From positions 748,679 through 812,678 of the forward strand of contig JACKAW010000001.1 of the NCBI GenBank assembly GCA_020634885.1: a stretch of DNA of 64,000 nt, written 5' to 3'. This DNA is from Anaerolineales bacterium. GTDB lineage: Bacteria > Chloroflexota > Anaerolineae > Anaerolineales > Villigracilaceae. Positions 50,293-59,298 of the stretch are shown here, one piece after another. Numbering within the stretch: the first letter of the stretch is position 1; each line of letters opens with the position of its first letter. The notes under the pieces are model-generated. The model made no database searches, was not told the origin of the DNA, and was given only the letters and a program-made list of their open reading frames with translations. A program made the position numbers and the translations under genes.

Positions 50293-51303
50293 ATGGCAAA
50301 TCTCAAAAAATTACCCACCATCTATGATGTAGCCGAAATGTCTGGCGTAAGCATTGCCACCATTTCACGCGTTCTTAATTCACCCGATAAAGTCAATTCC
50401 GAAACCCGTTCCAAGGTGATGGAAGCCATTGACCGGTTGGGATTCGTCCCCAAAGCCGAAGCGCGTGCGCGCGCCATGCAAAGTACGAATCGGATCGGGG
50501 TCATCACACCATTCTTTACCGCGCCATCTTTTGTTCAGAGATTACGCGGTGTGGCTGGCAGGCTCTCTCGTGAGAATTATGAATTGGTCATCTATCCGGT
50601 CGATTCTGAGTCGCAACTTCAGGGTTATATTTCTTCCATCCCTGTCATGCGGAATGTGGATGGGCTGATCATCATGTCTTTGGCTGTTGAAACACGTGAT
50701 GTAGACCGCCTTATCAGCAACAAAATGGAAACTGTGCTCATTGAGTTCTCGCATGATAACTTGAATAGTATTGTGATTAATGACGAATATGGCGGGCGGT
50801 TGGCGGGGGAATATCTCATCAAAAAGGGATATACATCCTTTGGGTTTATTGGTGATATTGAGCCTCCCGAACGGTACGCCATTCACCCGGTTAAATCACG
50901 GTTGCAGGGATTTAAAACTGTAATGGAAGATGCTGGTTTTGCCTTGCCTGAAAGGAATATTAAACAGGCTCTTTATTCGTATGAAAAATCACGGCAGGCG
51001 GCATATGAACTTTTAACCATGAAGGAACGCCCAAAGGCAATTTTTGCCTCCTCAGATATTCAAGCTCTAAGCGTTATGAAAGTTGCCCGCCAGTTGCGTT
51101 TGAAGATACCGGATGATATTGCCATTATTGGGTTTGACGATATAGATATGGCAGATTACGTAGACCTCACAACCATCCGCCAACATTTGGATGAATCGGG
51201 CAGGCTTTCAGCTGAAATGGTTCTTGCACGTATTGCAGACTCTGGACGGGCTTTACAGCATATTAACTTGCCACTCACTTTGGTGGAGCGTCTGACGGTC
51301 TGA
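50293..51303 (+). CDS. LacI-family sugar regulator
   Basis: 336 residues. LacI head: TIYDVAEMSGVSIATISRVLNSPDKVNSETRSKVMEAIDRLGFVPK (about 9-54), with hinge helix ARAMQS, then a periplasmic-binding-protein-like sensor domain (IGVITPFFTAPSFVQRLRGV, DGLIIMSLAVE, FIGD, AIFASSDIQALSVMKVARQLRLKIPDDIAIIGFDD). It senses a sugar and should repress itself and the ABC-importer operon 240 bp downstream, since both have the same TGAAAGTGCTTTCA operator. The sugar is inferred to be sucrose or a breakdown product from the neighbouring enzymes. Confidence 0.95.
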   Translation: MANLKKLPTIYDVAEMSGVSIATISRVLNSPDKVNSETRSKVMEAIDRLGFVPKAEARARAMQSTNRIGVITPFFTAPSFVQRLRGVAGRLSRENYELVIYPVDSESQLQGYISSIPVMRNVDGLIIMSLAVETRDVDRLISNKMETVLIEFSHDNLNSIVINDEYGGRLAGEYLIKKGYTSFGFIGDIEPPERYAIHPVKSRLQGFKTVMEDAGFALPERNIKQALYSYEKSRQAAYELLTMKERPKAIFASSDIQALSVMKVARQLRLKIPDDIAIIGFDDIDMADYVDLTTIRQHLDESGRLSAEMVLARIADSGRALQHINLPLTLVERLTV

Positions 51304-51360
51304 TATTTTTCAGGGAGAGGGGATGAATATCTTCACTAAAAAGAAATGCTTTTTTGAATA

Positions 51361-51408
51361 TTGACTTAAAGTTGGATTGTGCTATACTGTTTCTTGAAAG
51401 TGCTTTCA
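51361..51408 (+). promoter_or_regulatory. Importer promoter with LacI operator at the start site
   Basis: TTGACT (51361-51366), 16-base spacer, TATACT (51383-51388), then TGAAAGTGCTTTCA (51395-51408) covering the expected transcription start. A repressor there blocks initiation. The leader to the ATG at 51545 is about 150 bases. Confidence 0.85.
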
Positions 51409-51544
51409 TAAAAACTCTTTCAATTTCTTAAACGGCTTTCGTATGAAAGGAGGCATGTCCCCTGCAGTTGGCCACAAAAAAATCCCCCCACCTCTATTTT
51501 CAAATAATAAACATTACGTATTTCCAAATTTCAAGGAGAGAAGA

Positions 51545-52966
51545 ATGAAAAAAGTTTTATGGCAAGTATTGGCTTTGATGTTGGTTGCTTCCATGGTACT
51601 CGCTGCTTGTGGTGCCCCTGCCGCAACCGAAGAAGCCCCCGCTGCGACCGAAGAAGCTCATGCTGCTACCGAAGAAGCTGCAATGACTGAAGAAGCCCCT
51701 GCTATGGCAGAAGTTGATTTTGCCTATCCTGCTGGCGGCGCTTTGGAGGAAGCCCTCAAAGGCACCTACGCTGGAACCACCGTTACCGTTGACGGCGCTT
51801 TTGAAGGAAACGACCCCGATGGTGTGAAGTTGGCTGAATCTGTTAAGGCGTTCGAAGAAGCCACTGGCATTACCGTCAACTACATTGGTAACAAAGAATT
51901 CGAAGCCACCATCTCCGTGCGTGTTGATGCTGGCGATGCTCCCGATATCGTAGACTTCCCTCAGCCTGGTAAAGCTGCCCAGTTTGTTGCTTCCGGCAAC
52001 ATCGTTCCTGTCAGCGAATACCTTTCTGATGAGTGGCTTACCCAACAGTACAACCAGAGCTGGCGCGACATGGTCACCTTTGATGGTTCTGAAATGGGTG
52101 TGTTCCACCGCTTCAATGGCAAGAGCCTCGTTTGGTATCCCAAGAAGGCGTGGGATGCTGCTGGCTACCCCATCCCCCAGACCTGGGAAGAATTGATCGC
52201 GCTGAACGACCAGATTGTTGCTGACGGCGATACCCCTTGGTGCATCGGTATTGAATCCGGCGCTGCCACCGGCTGGGCTGCCACCGACTGGACCGAAGAA
52301 ATGATGCTCCGCACCACCTCCCTCGAGAACTACGATGCTTGGGTTGCTGGTGATTTGGCGTTTGACTCCCCCGAAGTTAAGAAGGCTGTTGAAACCTGGA
52401 GCGCAATGTGGTTCAACGATGCGTATGTCTATGGTGGACGCTCCTCCATCGTCACCACCTTCTTCGGTGACTCCCCCACCCCCATGTTCGATGCAGATGG
52501 CCCCAAATGCTGGATGCACAAACAGGGTAACTTCATCACCGGCTTCTTCCCTGAAGGTACCGTTGCTGGTGAAGACTATGGCTTCTTCTACTTCCCGCCC
52601 GTGGATCCTGCCTACGGCAAGCCCTTCCTCGTAGCTGGCGACTCCATGTACATGTTCAACGACCGCCCCGAAGTTCGCGCTTTGATGGAATACTTCACCG
52701 TACCTCAATCTGCCAGCGGCTGGCTCCAGGGTGGCGGCGCTTTGGCTGCTCACCAGACAGCCACTCCTGATATGTACGGCGTGGAACTGGAAAAGGGCAT
52801 TGCTGAACTCGTTGCAAATGCAACAAGCTTCCGCTTCGATGCTTCTGACCTCATGCCTGGTGAAGTTGGTGCTGGTTCCTTCTGGGAACACATTTCCAGC
52901 TATGTGGCGGGTTCTGAAGACATCGACACCGCCATGCAGGCAATTGACGCCTCCTGGCCTCGCTAG
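51545..52966 (+). CDS. Sugar ABC transporter substrate-binding lipoprotein
   Basis: 473 residues from the ATG after AAGGAGAG. Lipobox LAAC (Cys20) and a Glu/Ala/Pro/Thr-rich linker (about 22-52), then a family 1 sugar-binding fold: VKAFEEATGITVNYIG, FEATISVRVDAGDAPDIVDFPQPG, NGKSLVWYPKKAWDAAGYPIPQTWEELIAL, PWCIGIESGAATGWAATDWTEE. This closely resembles alpha-glucoside-binding proteins (AglE/ThuE type). It delivers the sugar to the two permeases encoded next; no ATPase gene is in the cluster, so a shared MsmK-like ATPase is expected elsewhere. Confidence 0.93.
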   Translation: MKKVLWQVLALMLVASMVLAACGAPAATEEAPAATEEAHAATEEAAMTEEAPAMAEVDFAYPAGGALEEALKGTYAGTTVTVDGAFEGNDPDGVKLAESVKAFEEATGITVNYIGNKEFEATISVRVDAGDAPDIVDFPQPGKAAQFVASGNIVPVSEYLSDEWLTQQYNQSWRDMVTFDGSEMGVFHRFNGKSLVWYPKKAWDAAGYPIPQTWEELIALNDQIVADGDTPWCIGIESGAATGWAATDWTEEMMLRTTSLENYDAWVAGDLAFDSPEVKKAVETWSAMWFNDAYVYGGRSSIVTTFFGDSPTPMFDADGPKCWMHKQGNFITGFFPEGTVAGEDYGFFYFPPVDPAYGKPFLVAGDSMYMFNDRPEVRALMEYFTVPQSASGWLQGGGALAAHQTATPDMYGVELEKGIAELVANATSFRFDASDLMPGEVGAGSFWEHISSYVAGSEDIDTAMQAIDASWPR

Positions 52967-52984
52967 TAATCTGTACTAAAATAA

Positions 52985-53028
52985 TGGGGTGGAGCGCCTT
53001 TTCAGGTGTTCCACCCCACGCTTTTTTT
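52985..53028 (+). terminator. Hairpin between binding protein and permeases
   Basis: TGGGGTGGA / TCCACCCCA with inner CGCCT/AGGTG pairing, then CGCTTTTTTT. A partial terminator here would keep binding protein in excess over permease. Confidence 0.8.
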
Positions 53029-53054
53029 CCTCTTGTATTTCGTAGGAGACGACT

Positions 53055-54215
53055 ATGAATCTGCCGGGTAACGAAGTACGAAGACAAGCACCATCTGGGG
53101 GGATGTTAAATAAAATTGGCCATGTGTTATTGGCTGTAGTTATTCCATTCGTATCATTTTTTATTTTATATCTTGGCTTTCTCTTTCTTCGTGATAGTAA
53201 AGCTTCAAGAGAAGTTATCGTTCTTGTCGCGATCATATGGGGTGTTGGCGGAGTTGGGCTTTTGTATTGGGTTTTCAACTGGCTTGTAGAAAAGCTCCCA
53301 GACCCGTGGAAAGGAAGATTGCTCCCCTTTGTATTCGTGGGTCCCGCCGTTGCCATCCTTTCCTGGTATTTGGCCGTTCCAACCTTACGCACGTTTTATA
53401 TCAGCCTCTTTGACCGCAACGGACCGCCAGCAGACCTGAATTTTATTCAACAATTACTTAGCGGTTCCTTTGTAGGGCCTGCCAATTACATCGCTGTCTT
53501 CACTGAAGACTTAATGCTTCAGGCATTTCGCAATAACCTGATGTGGATCGTTTTTGGGAGTACGTTCTCGGTTATTTTTGGGCTTCTCATTGCAGTCCTT
53601 GCTGATCGAAGTAGTTTTGAAAAATTGGCTAAATCATTGATCTTTCTTCCAATGGCAATCTCCTTTGTTGGAGCAAGCATCATCTGGAATTTCATTTACG
53701 AATATAGACCAGCCGGAGAAACACAGATCGGCTTACTGAATTCCATTGTTACGAGCATGGGGGGCACTCCGCAAGCCTGGCCCCAATGGGTGGCTGTTGC
53801 CCCATGGAACAACCTTTTTCTCATTGTGATCGTGGTCTGGCTGCAAGCAGGGTTTGCCATGGTCTTATTTTCTGCCGCATTAAAAGGTATTCCTGAAGAG
53901 ATGTTGGAAGCGGGGCGTATTGATGGGGCGAATGAGTTTCAGATATTTTTCAGGATCATGTTGCCCTCCATTCAGGGAACTTTGATCTCGGTCTGGACAA
54001 CGATCGTGATCTTCACACTAAAGATTTTTGATGTTGTCTGGGTGATGACCGGCGGGCAATTTGGAACTCATGTGATTGCCACACAGTTCTATCGACAGAC
54101 ATTTACGAACCGTAATTCCGGTTTTGGTTCTGCGATTGCCATTATTCTTTTGGTGGCGGTCATCCCTGTCATGTTCTATAACCTTAAACAATTCAGGGAA
54201 CAGGAGGCTTTCTAA
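53055..54215 (+). CDS. Sugar ABC transporter permease, MalF-like
   Basis: 386 residues, about eight helices: two at the N-terminus (about 17-70) not found in short MalF homologues, then a six-helix core. The EAA loop is EEMLEAGRIDGANEFQIFFRIMLPSIQGTL (about 280-309), where the ATPase binds. TFSVIFGLLIAVLADRSSFEKLAKSLIFLPMAISFVGASIIWNFIYEY is typical of alpha-glucoside permeases. GGAGACG lies before the ATG. Its TAA shares one base with the ATG of the next permease. Confidence 0.94.
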   Translation: MNLPGNEVRRQAPSGGMLNKIGHVLLAVVIPFVSFFILYLGFLFLRDSKASREVIVLVAIIWGVGGVGLLYWVFNWLVEKLPDPWKGRLLPFVFVGPAVAILSWYLAVPTLRTFYISLFDRNGPPADLNFIQQLLSGSFVGPANYIAVFTEDLMLQAFRNNLMWIVFGSTFSVIFGLLIAVLADRSSFEKLAKSLIFLPMAISFVGASIIWNFIYEYRPAGETQIGLLNSIVTSMGGTPQAWPQWVAVAPWNNLFLIVIVVWLQAGFAMVLFSAALKGIPEEMLEAGRIDGANEFQIFFRIMLPSIQGTLISVWTTIVIFTLKIFDVVWVMTGGQFGTHVIATQFYRQTFTNRNSGFGSAIAIILLVAVIPVMFYNLKQFREQEAF

Positions 54216-55318
54216 TGCGCGGGCAAAAGCAGCGAAAACAGTTTGGAAAGTTTTTAGTCAACTTAACTCTCCTGTTTATCATCATTGTCTGGACCGTACC
54301 GACGCTCGGTATTTTTGTATCTTCATTCCGAAATAGGACCAAGATCGATACAACGGGGTGGTGGGCTGTGCTCCCGCATCGTGAGTGGCAGGCTGTCAGT
54401 GAGTTGGACCCGAAGTCTCTTGATCTCGACCCGGATGGCATTATGGAAATCGAGGGGATCTCAGGCACATTCGATGAATTTCGTACCGGAGTGGAAACGC
54501 CCGATGGAAAAAGACTGACCTGGCTTGGTAATAAGCGTCTCGGCAGAATCGAAGTTCAGGAGCAGGTGTGGGCAGTGGACTGGGATTTTTCGCTTGATAA
54601 CTACAGGCAGGTTCTTGGCGGGCAGGATTTTGAATTTAAACGCCCGGATGGTACCGTGGAAGTGGTTCCCGGCGATAATATGATCAACGCCTTCCTCAAT
54701 AGTCTTGCGGTTGCCATTCCCTCAACTGTTATTCCGATCTTGATCGCGGCATTCGCAGCGTATGCGTTCGCATGGATGAAATTCCCGGGACGCCGGACAT
54801 TGTTTATCTTGGTCGTTGCGCTTCTGGTGGTTCCTTTGCAGATCGCCCTTGTCCCGATCTTACGTGACTATAAGGCGCTTAACCTGAATGGAACGTTTCT
54901 CGCCATTTGGCTGGCGCATACCGGTTTTGGTCTTGCTTTGGCAACGTACCTGCTTTACAACTACATCAGCCAACTACCACGAGACATATTGGAATCAGCG
55001 TTTATTGACGGGGCATCGCACTTTACTGTTTTCACGCAATTGGTAATGCCGTTGTCGCTGCCTGCGCTGGCATCTTTCGCCATCTTCCAATTCTTATGGG
55101 TTTGGAACGATTACCTTGTCGCTTTGATCTTCCTTGGGGGGAACCCTGAGTTCGAACTGGTGACACAACGTATGGCTGCCATCGTTGGTGCACGCGGACA
55201 GGACTGGCATCTATTAACGGCGGGGGCATTTGTGTCAATGCTATTACCCCTGATCGTATTCTTTAGCTTGCAGCGTTTCTTCGTTCGCGGGTTGCTGGCA
55301 GGCTCAGTCAAAGGATAA
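54215..55318 (+). CDS. Sugar ABC transporter permease, MalG-like
   Basis: 367 residues. First helix at about 13-33, then an outer loop of about 110 residues (about 40-150), longer than in MalG of E. coli and typical of alpha-glucoside AglG-type permeases; five further helices. EAA loop: RDILESAFIDGASHFTVFTQLVMPLSLPAL (about 258-287). It overlaps the first permease by one base (TAATG), giving coupled translation and an equal ratio. Terminator follows. Confidence 0.94.
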   Translation: MRGQKQRKQFGKFLVNLTLLFIIIVWTVPTLGIFVSSFRNRTKIDTTGWWAVLPHREWQAVSELDPKSLDLDPDGIMEIEGISGTFDEFRTGVETPDGKRLTWLGNKRLGRIEVQEQVWAVDWDFSLDNYRQVLGGQDFEFKRPDGTVEVVPGDNMINAFLNSLAVAIPSTVIPILIAAFAAYAFAWMKFPGRRTLFILVVALLVVPLQIALVPILRDYKALNLNGTFLAIWLAHTGFGLALATYLLYNYISQLPRDILESAFIDGASHFTVFTQLVMPLSLPALASFAIFQFLWVWNDYLVALIFLGGNPEFELVTQRMAAIVGARGQDWHLLTAGAFVSMLLPLIVFFSLQRFFVRGLLAGSVKG

Positions 55319-55336
55319 ACTCTCCAAAAGGATTAG

Positions 55337-55366
55337 TGGACTGGGATTGCCCCCAGTCCATTTTTT
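55337..55366 (+). terminator. Intrinsic terminator after the permease genes
   Basis: TGGACTGGG / CCCAGTCCA with loop ATTGCC, then TTTTTT. The start codon of the next gene lies only five bases after the T-run. Confidence 0.88.
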
Positions 55367-55370
55367 ATAT

Positions 55371-56966
55371 ATGAACAATAACCTCTGGTACAAGAACGCA
55401 GTTTTTTATGAAATTTCCGTCCGCGCTTTCAAAGACAGCAACGGCGATGGGCACGGTGACTTGCGTGGGCTCACCGAAAAGCTCGATTATCTGCAAACCC
55501 TCGGCGTGGATTGTGTCTGGATCATGCCGATCTACCCCTCGCCCCTGAGAGACGATGGCTACGACATTGCAGACTATTACAGTGTAGATAAAACCTACGG
55601 GTCACTGGACGATCTCAAAGTCCTGATCGAAGCGGCGCACCAGCGCAATATCCGCATCGTTATGGACCTGGTGCTGAATCACACCTCCGATCAACATCCC
55701 TGGTTCCAATCTTCCCGCATGGATAAGAACTCGCCCTACCGTGATTATTATGTCTGGAGTGACGATAACACCCGTTACAAAGACACGCGCATTATCTTTG
55801 TGGATACCGAGCCTTCGAACTGGACATGGGACGAGCAAGCCGGGCAATATTTTTGGCACCGCTTTTACGCCACCCAGCCCGATCTAAATTTTGATAACCC
55901 CAAGGTACAAGCAGAAATGTTGAACGTGGCGCGCTTCTGGCTTGACCTTGGCATTGATGGCTTTCGCGCCGACGCCGTTCCCTACCTGATAGAACGCGAA
56001 GGCACCAACTGCGAGAACCTGCCTGAAACACACGTGTATTTAAAACAACTTCGCGCTTTTATGGATGAGCATTACCCGGGGCGTATTTTGCTTTGCGAAG
56101 CCAACCAGTGGCCCGAAGATGTGCGACCCTACTTCGGTGACGGCGATGAATTCCACATGGGCTTTCACTTCCCGATCATGCCGCGCATTTACATGGCATT
56201 AAAAAAGGGACGCTTTGAAGACATGGAAGCCATCATGAACCGCACGCCCGCCATCCCTGAGAATTGTCAGTGGTGTACTTTCTTGCGCAATCATGATGAA
56301 CTCACCCTCGAAATGGTCACCGAAGAAGAACGCCAGTGGATGTGGAAGGAATACGCGCCCGAACCGCGTATGAAACTCAACCTCGGCATTCGCCGCCGCC
56401 TTGCGCCCCTGCTCGATAACGACCGCCGCAAAATTGAACTGGCAAACTCACTGCTCTTCACCCTGCCTGGCACACCCATCATTTATTACGGCGATGAAAT
56501 TGGCATGGGCGATAATTTAGACCTGTTCGACCGTAACGGCGTGCGCACGCCCATGCAATGGGACGACTCACCGCATGGCGGTTTTACCAGCGGCACACCC
56601 TTCACCGAAATGGTGAAAGGCGAATACGGCTTTGCCCACATCAACGTAGCCGACCAAATGAAGTCAGATTATTCCCTGTTGCGAACCATTCAACGCATGA
56701 TCGCTCTTCGCAAAAAACATGCCGCGTTTGGCGGCAGTGATATGCAATGGATCAAGACAGGCAACCCTGCTGTGGCGGTTTATGTGCGCCAGCACGCGGG
56801 CGAAACCATGCTCATCCTTAATAGCCTGAGCGATGCACTTCAGCAGGTTGCATTGCCCGCCGAATATCACCAAAATGGGCTGGAGCTTTTCTCTGGTAAG
56901 ACCCTCTCTTTGCAAGCGCCGATCAGCCTGCAACCCTACGCCTATCTTTGGATCAAACTTTCGTAA
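55371..56966 (+). CDS. treS: Trehalose synthase-type GH13 enzyme (maltose alpha-D-glucosyltransferase)
   Basis: 531 residues from the ATG at 55371; a TTG at 55347 lies inside the terminator stem. Isomerises maltose and trehalose. GH13 motifs: I MDLVLNHTSD; II GIDGFRADAVPYL with the nucleophile Asp; III ILLCEANQWPEDV with the acid Glu; IV FLRNHDELTLE. LWYKNAVFYEISVRAFKDSNGDGHGDLRGL, YIADYYSV-like and QWCTFLRNHDE are characteristic of TreS. A C-terminal beta domain closes the protein; no maltokinase part is fused. No ribosome site precedes the ATG. Confidence 0.9.
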   Translation: MNNNLWYKNAVFYEISVRAFKDSNGDGHGDLRGLTEKLDYLQTLGVDCVWIMPIYPSPLRDDGYDIADYYSVDKTYGSLDDLKVLIEAAHQRNIRIVMDLVLNHTSDQHPWFQSSRMDKNSPYRDYYVWSDDNTRYKDTRIIFVDTEPSNWTWDEQAGQYFWHRFYATQPDLNFDNPKVQAEMLNVARFWLDLGIDGFRADAVPYLIEREGTNCENLPETHVYLKQLRAFMDEHYPGRILLCEANQWPEDVRPYFGDGDEFHMGFHFPIMPRIYMALKKGRFEDMEAIMNRTPAIPENCQWCTFLRNHDELTLEMVTEEERQWMWKEYAPEPRMKLNLGIRRRLAPLLDNDRRKIELANSLLFTLPGTPIIYYGDEIGMGDNLDLFDRNGVRTPMQWDDSPHGGFTSGTPFTEMVKGEYGFAHINVADQMKSDYSLLRTIQRMIALRKKHAAFGGSDMQWIKTGNPAVAVYVRQHAGETMLILNSLSDALQQVALPAEYHQNGLELFSGKTLSLQAPISLQPYAYLWIKLS

Positions 56967-58390
56967 TGTCTGAACTCTCCCGCCCCGCTTTTCACTTCAC
57001 CCCGCCCAGCATGTGGCTGAACGACCCCAACGGGCTGGTCTATCTTGATGGCGAGTATCACCTCTTCTATCAATATCACCCGCACAGCACCGTTTGGGGA
57101 CCCATGCACTGGGGGCACGCCATCAGCCGTGACCTCATTCATTGGGAACACCTGCCCATTGCGCTCTACCCCGATGAGTTTGGCATGGTCTTCTCAGGCA
57201 GCGCCGTGGTTGATGTGCAAAATACCGCAGGCTTTGGCAAGAATGCGCTGGTTGCCATCTTCACCTACAACAAAGATTACCGCGAAACCCAAAACCTCGC
57301 CTACAGCACAGACCGCGGACGCACCTGGACGAAATACGCAGGCAACCCCGTCATCCCTGCGCCCGACCCACTGGGTGATTGCCGCGACCCCAAAGTCTTC
57401 TGGCATGAAGACCACTGGGTGTTGCTGCTTGCCGCCAAAGACAAGGTGCTTTTCTTTTCATCACCCAACCTCAAAGATTGGCAACTCACAGGAGAATTTG
57501 GGAATGGATTTGGCTCTACCGAAGGTGTGTGGGAAACCCCAGACCTTTTCCTGCTCCCAGTCAACGCCTCAGACTCACGCTGGGTGCTGACCGTTGGACT
57601 TGGAAAAGGATCCCACGCTGGAGGCTCTGGCACACAGTACTTTGTGGGCGAGTTCAACGGCAAGACCTTCACCTCTGAAAACCCCAAAGAAACGGTTTTA
57701 TGGATGGATTACGGCGCCGACTTTTACGCGCCGCAATCGTGGAGCAACGAACCACACGGGCGCCGCATTATGCTCGCCTGGATGAGCAACTGGCAATATG
57801 CCCTCTTCACCCCCACCGAACCCTGGCGCGGACAATTCTCGTTGCCGCGTGAGTTGTCGCTTGTGCAAACGGTTGGGGGCATTCGCCTTCGTCAGCAACC
57901 GCCTGCCGAAACATCCTCTTTGCGCGGCAAGAATTTTCACTGGCAGAATGTGGATGCAGTACCCGCAGAAAATCTGTTAAGAGAAATTCATGGCAGTACG
58001 TTTGAAATTGACGTTAAATTTCAGCTTGCAGAAACCACCCAGGTTTTTGGTTTTCGCGTCCGCAAGGGAAGTGAAAACCATACGACCATTGGTTTCGATG
58101 CAAGATCGAACGAAATGTTTATAGATCGAACACAGTCCGGTATGATTGATTTCTACGAAGGCTTTGCGGCGCGTCACACCGTCAAAATGAAAAGCCCGGC
58201 GGCACGGATGCATATTTTTGCAGACCGCAGCTCGGTGGAAGTATTCGTCAATGACGGCATCGTTTGCCTTTCTGACCTGATCTACCCCTCGCCAGAAAGT
58301 TTGGACCTTGAAATTTTTACAGAAGGCGGCACGGTTCATCTCATGTCGCTGGATGTGTATCAACTTGAAAACCATAAGGCGGTTTTATGA
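56966..58390 (+). CDS. GH32 beta-fructosidase (sucrose hydrolase or levanase type)
   Basis: 474 residues. The five-bladed propeller begins with FHFTPPSMWLNDPNGLVYLDGEYHLFYQYHP (nucleophile Asp of WLNDPNG, about 22), then CRDPKVFW (transition-state Asp, about 145) and EGVWETPDLF (acid Glu; most members have EC, here ET). A beta-sandwich C-terminal domain follows (DRSSVEVFVNDG). No signal peptide, so it acts inside the cell on imported sucrose or short fructans. The ATG shares one base with the TAA of the preceding gene, and its end overlaps the fructokinase gene by 4 bp. Confidence 0.93.
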   Translation: MSELSRPAFHFTPPSMWLNDPNGLVYLDGEYHLFYQYHPHSTVWGPMHWGHAISRDLIHWEHLPIALYPDEFGMVFSGSAVVDVQNTAGFGKNALVAIFTYNKDYRETQNLAYSTDRGRTWTKYAGNPVIPAPDPLGDCRDPKVFWHEDHWVLLLAAKDKVLFFSSPNLKDWQLTGEFGNGFGSTEGVWETPDLFLLPVNASDSRWVLTVGLGKGSHAGGSGTQYFVGEFNGKTFTSENPKETVLWMDYGADFYAPQSWSNEPHGRRIMLAWMSNWQYALFTPTEPWRGQFSLPRELSLVQTVGGIRLRQQPPAETSSLRGKNFHWQNVDAVPAENLLREIHGSTFEIDVKFQLAETTQVFGFRVRKGSENHTTIGFDARSNEMFIDRTQSGMIDFYEGFAARHTVKMKSPAARMHIFADRSSVEVFVNDGIVCLSDLIYPSPESLDLEIFTEGGTVHLMSLDVYQLENHKAVL

Positions 58391-59298
58391 CAAAAACTCT
58401 CCCACTCTATGGCGCCATTGAAGGCGGCGGCACAAAGTTCAATTGCGCTGTCGGCAGCGGACCCGACGACATCCGTGCTGAAATAAGGATAGCCACCACC
58501 ACACCAGAAGAAACCTTGAACCAGGTGGTGGAATTCTTCAAACAGCAGGAAGACGCACATGGAAAACTCAGCGCCATTGGCTTTGCCTGCTTTGGTCCAC
58601 TGGACCCGAACCCCGCGTCCTTAACGTTTGGGCATATTTTGCCAACCCCCAAACCCGGCTGGACGAATGCAGATGTGGTCGGGATACTGCGCAAGCATTT
58701 CAATATTCCCATTGCCTTTGATACCGATGTGAACGGCGCAGCCCTGGGCGAATGGCGCTGGGGCGCGGCGCGTGGATTGCAAACCTTCATCTACCTCACG
58801 GTTGGCACGGGTGTTGGCGGCGGCGCATATGTGGAGGGAAAACTTCTGCATGGGCTGATCCACCCTGAGATGGGGCACATCCTGCTGGATCATGATCGCA
58901 AAAAAGATGCGTTTGAAGGCGCATGTCCATTTCATGGTGATTGCTTTGAAGGGCTGGCTTCGGGCGTTGCCATTGAAAAACGATGGGGTCAGCGCGGCGG
59001 TACACTCCCTGCCGACCACCCCGCCTGGGAACTCGAAGCAGATTACATTGCGCAGGCGCTCATGACGTACTCCATGACGCTCTCACCGCAGCGGATCATT
59101 ATCGGCGGAGGGGTCGGCTCACTGGGGCATCTCCTGCCCAAAGTCCAGATAAAGACGCGTGATCTTATCAATGGCTACATTCAATCGCCTGTCATCCTCG
59201 ATCATATCGAATCCTATATTGTGAACCCCGGGCTGGGCGGCCGCTCTGGTGTGCTCGGTGCCATGGCGCTGGCTGAACAATCTCTAAAAACATTATGA
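58387..59298 (+). CDS. ROK-family fructokinase
   Basis: 303 residues; phosphorylates fructose released by the GH32 enzyme and amylosucrase. The start IEGGGTKFNCAVG is the phosphate loop, FDTDVNGAALGE contains the catalytic Asp, and LTVGTGVGGGAYVEGKL is the second ATP motif. HPEMGHILLDHDRKKDAFEGACPFHGDCFEGLASG holds a His/Cys zinc site typical of Mg-dependent ROK fructokinases (GmuE/ScrK type). It overlaps the GH32 gene by 4 bp (ATGA) and the amylosucrase gene by 4 bp. Confidence 0.92.
   Translation: MTKTLPLYGAIEGGGTKFNCAVGSGPDDIRAEIRIATTTPEETLNQVVEFFKQQEDAHGKLSAIGFACFGPLDPNPASLTFGHILPTPKPGWTNADVVGILRKHFNIPIAFDTDVNGAALGEWRWGAARGLQTFIYLTVGTGVGGGAYVEGKLLHGLIHPEMGHILLDHDRKKDAFEGACPFHGDCFEGLASGVAIEKRWGQRGGTLPADHPAWELEADYIAQALMTYSMTLSPQRIIIGGGVGSLGHLLPKVQIKTRDLINGYIQSPVILDHIESYIVNPGLGGRSGVLGAMALAEQSLKTL

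Noticed and set aside
51557..52891. 444-codon open frame antisense to the sugar-binding protein gene
   Set aside because: It is a shadow of biased codon use in the real gene; composition is not protein-like and there is no ribosome site.
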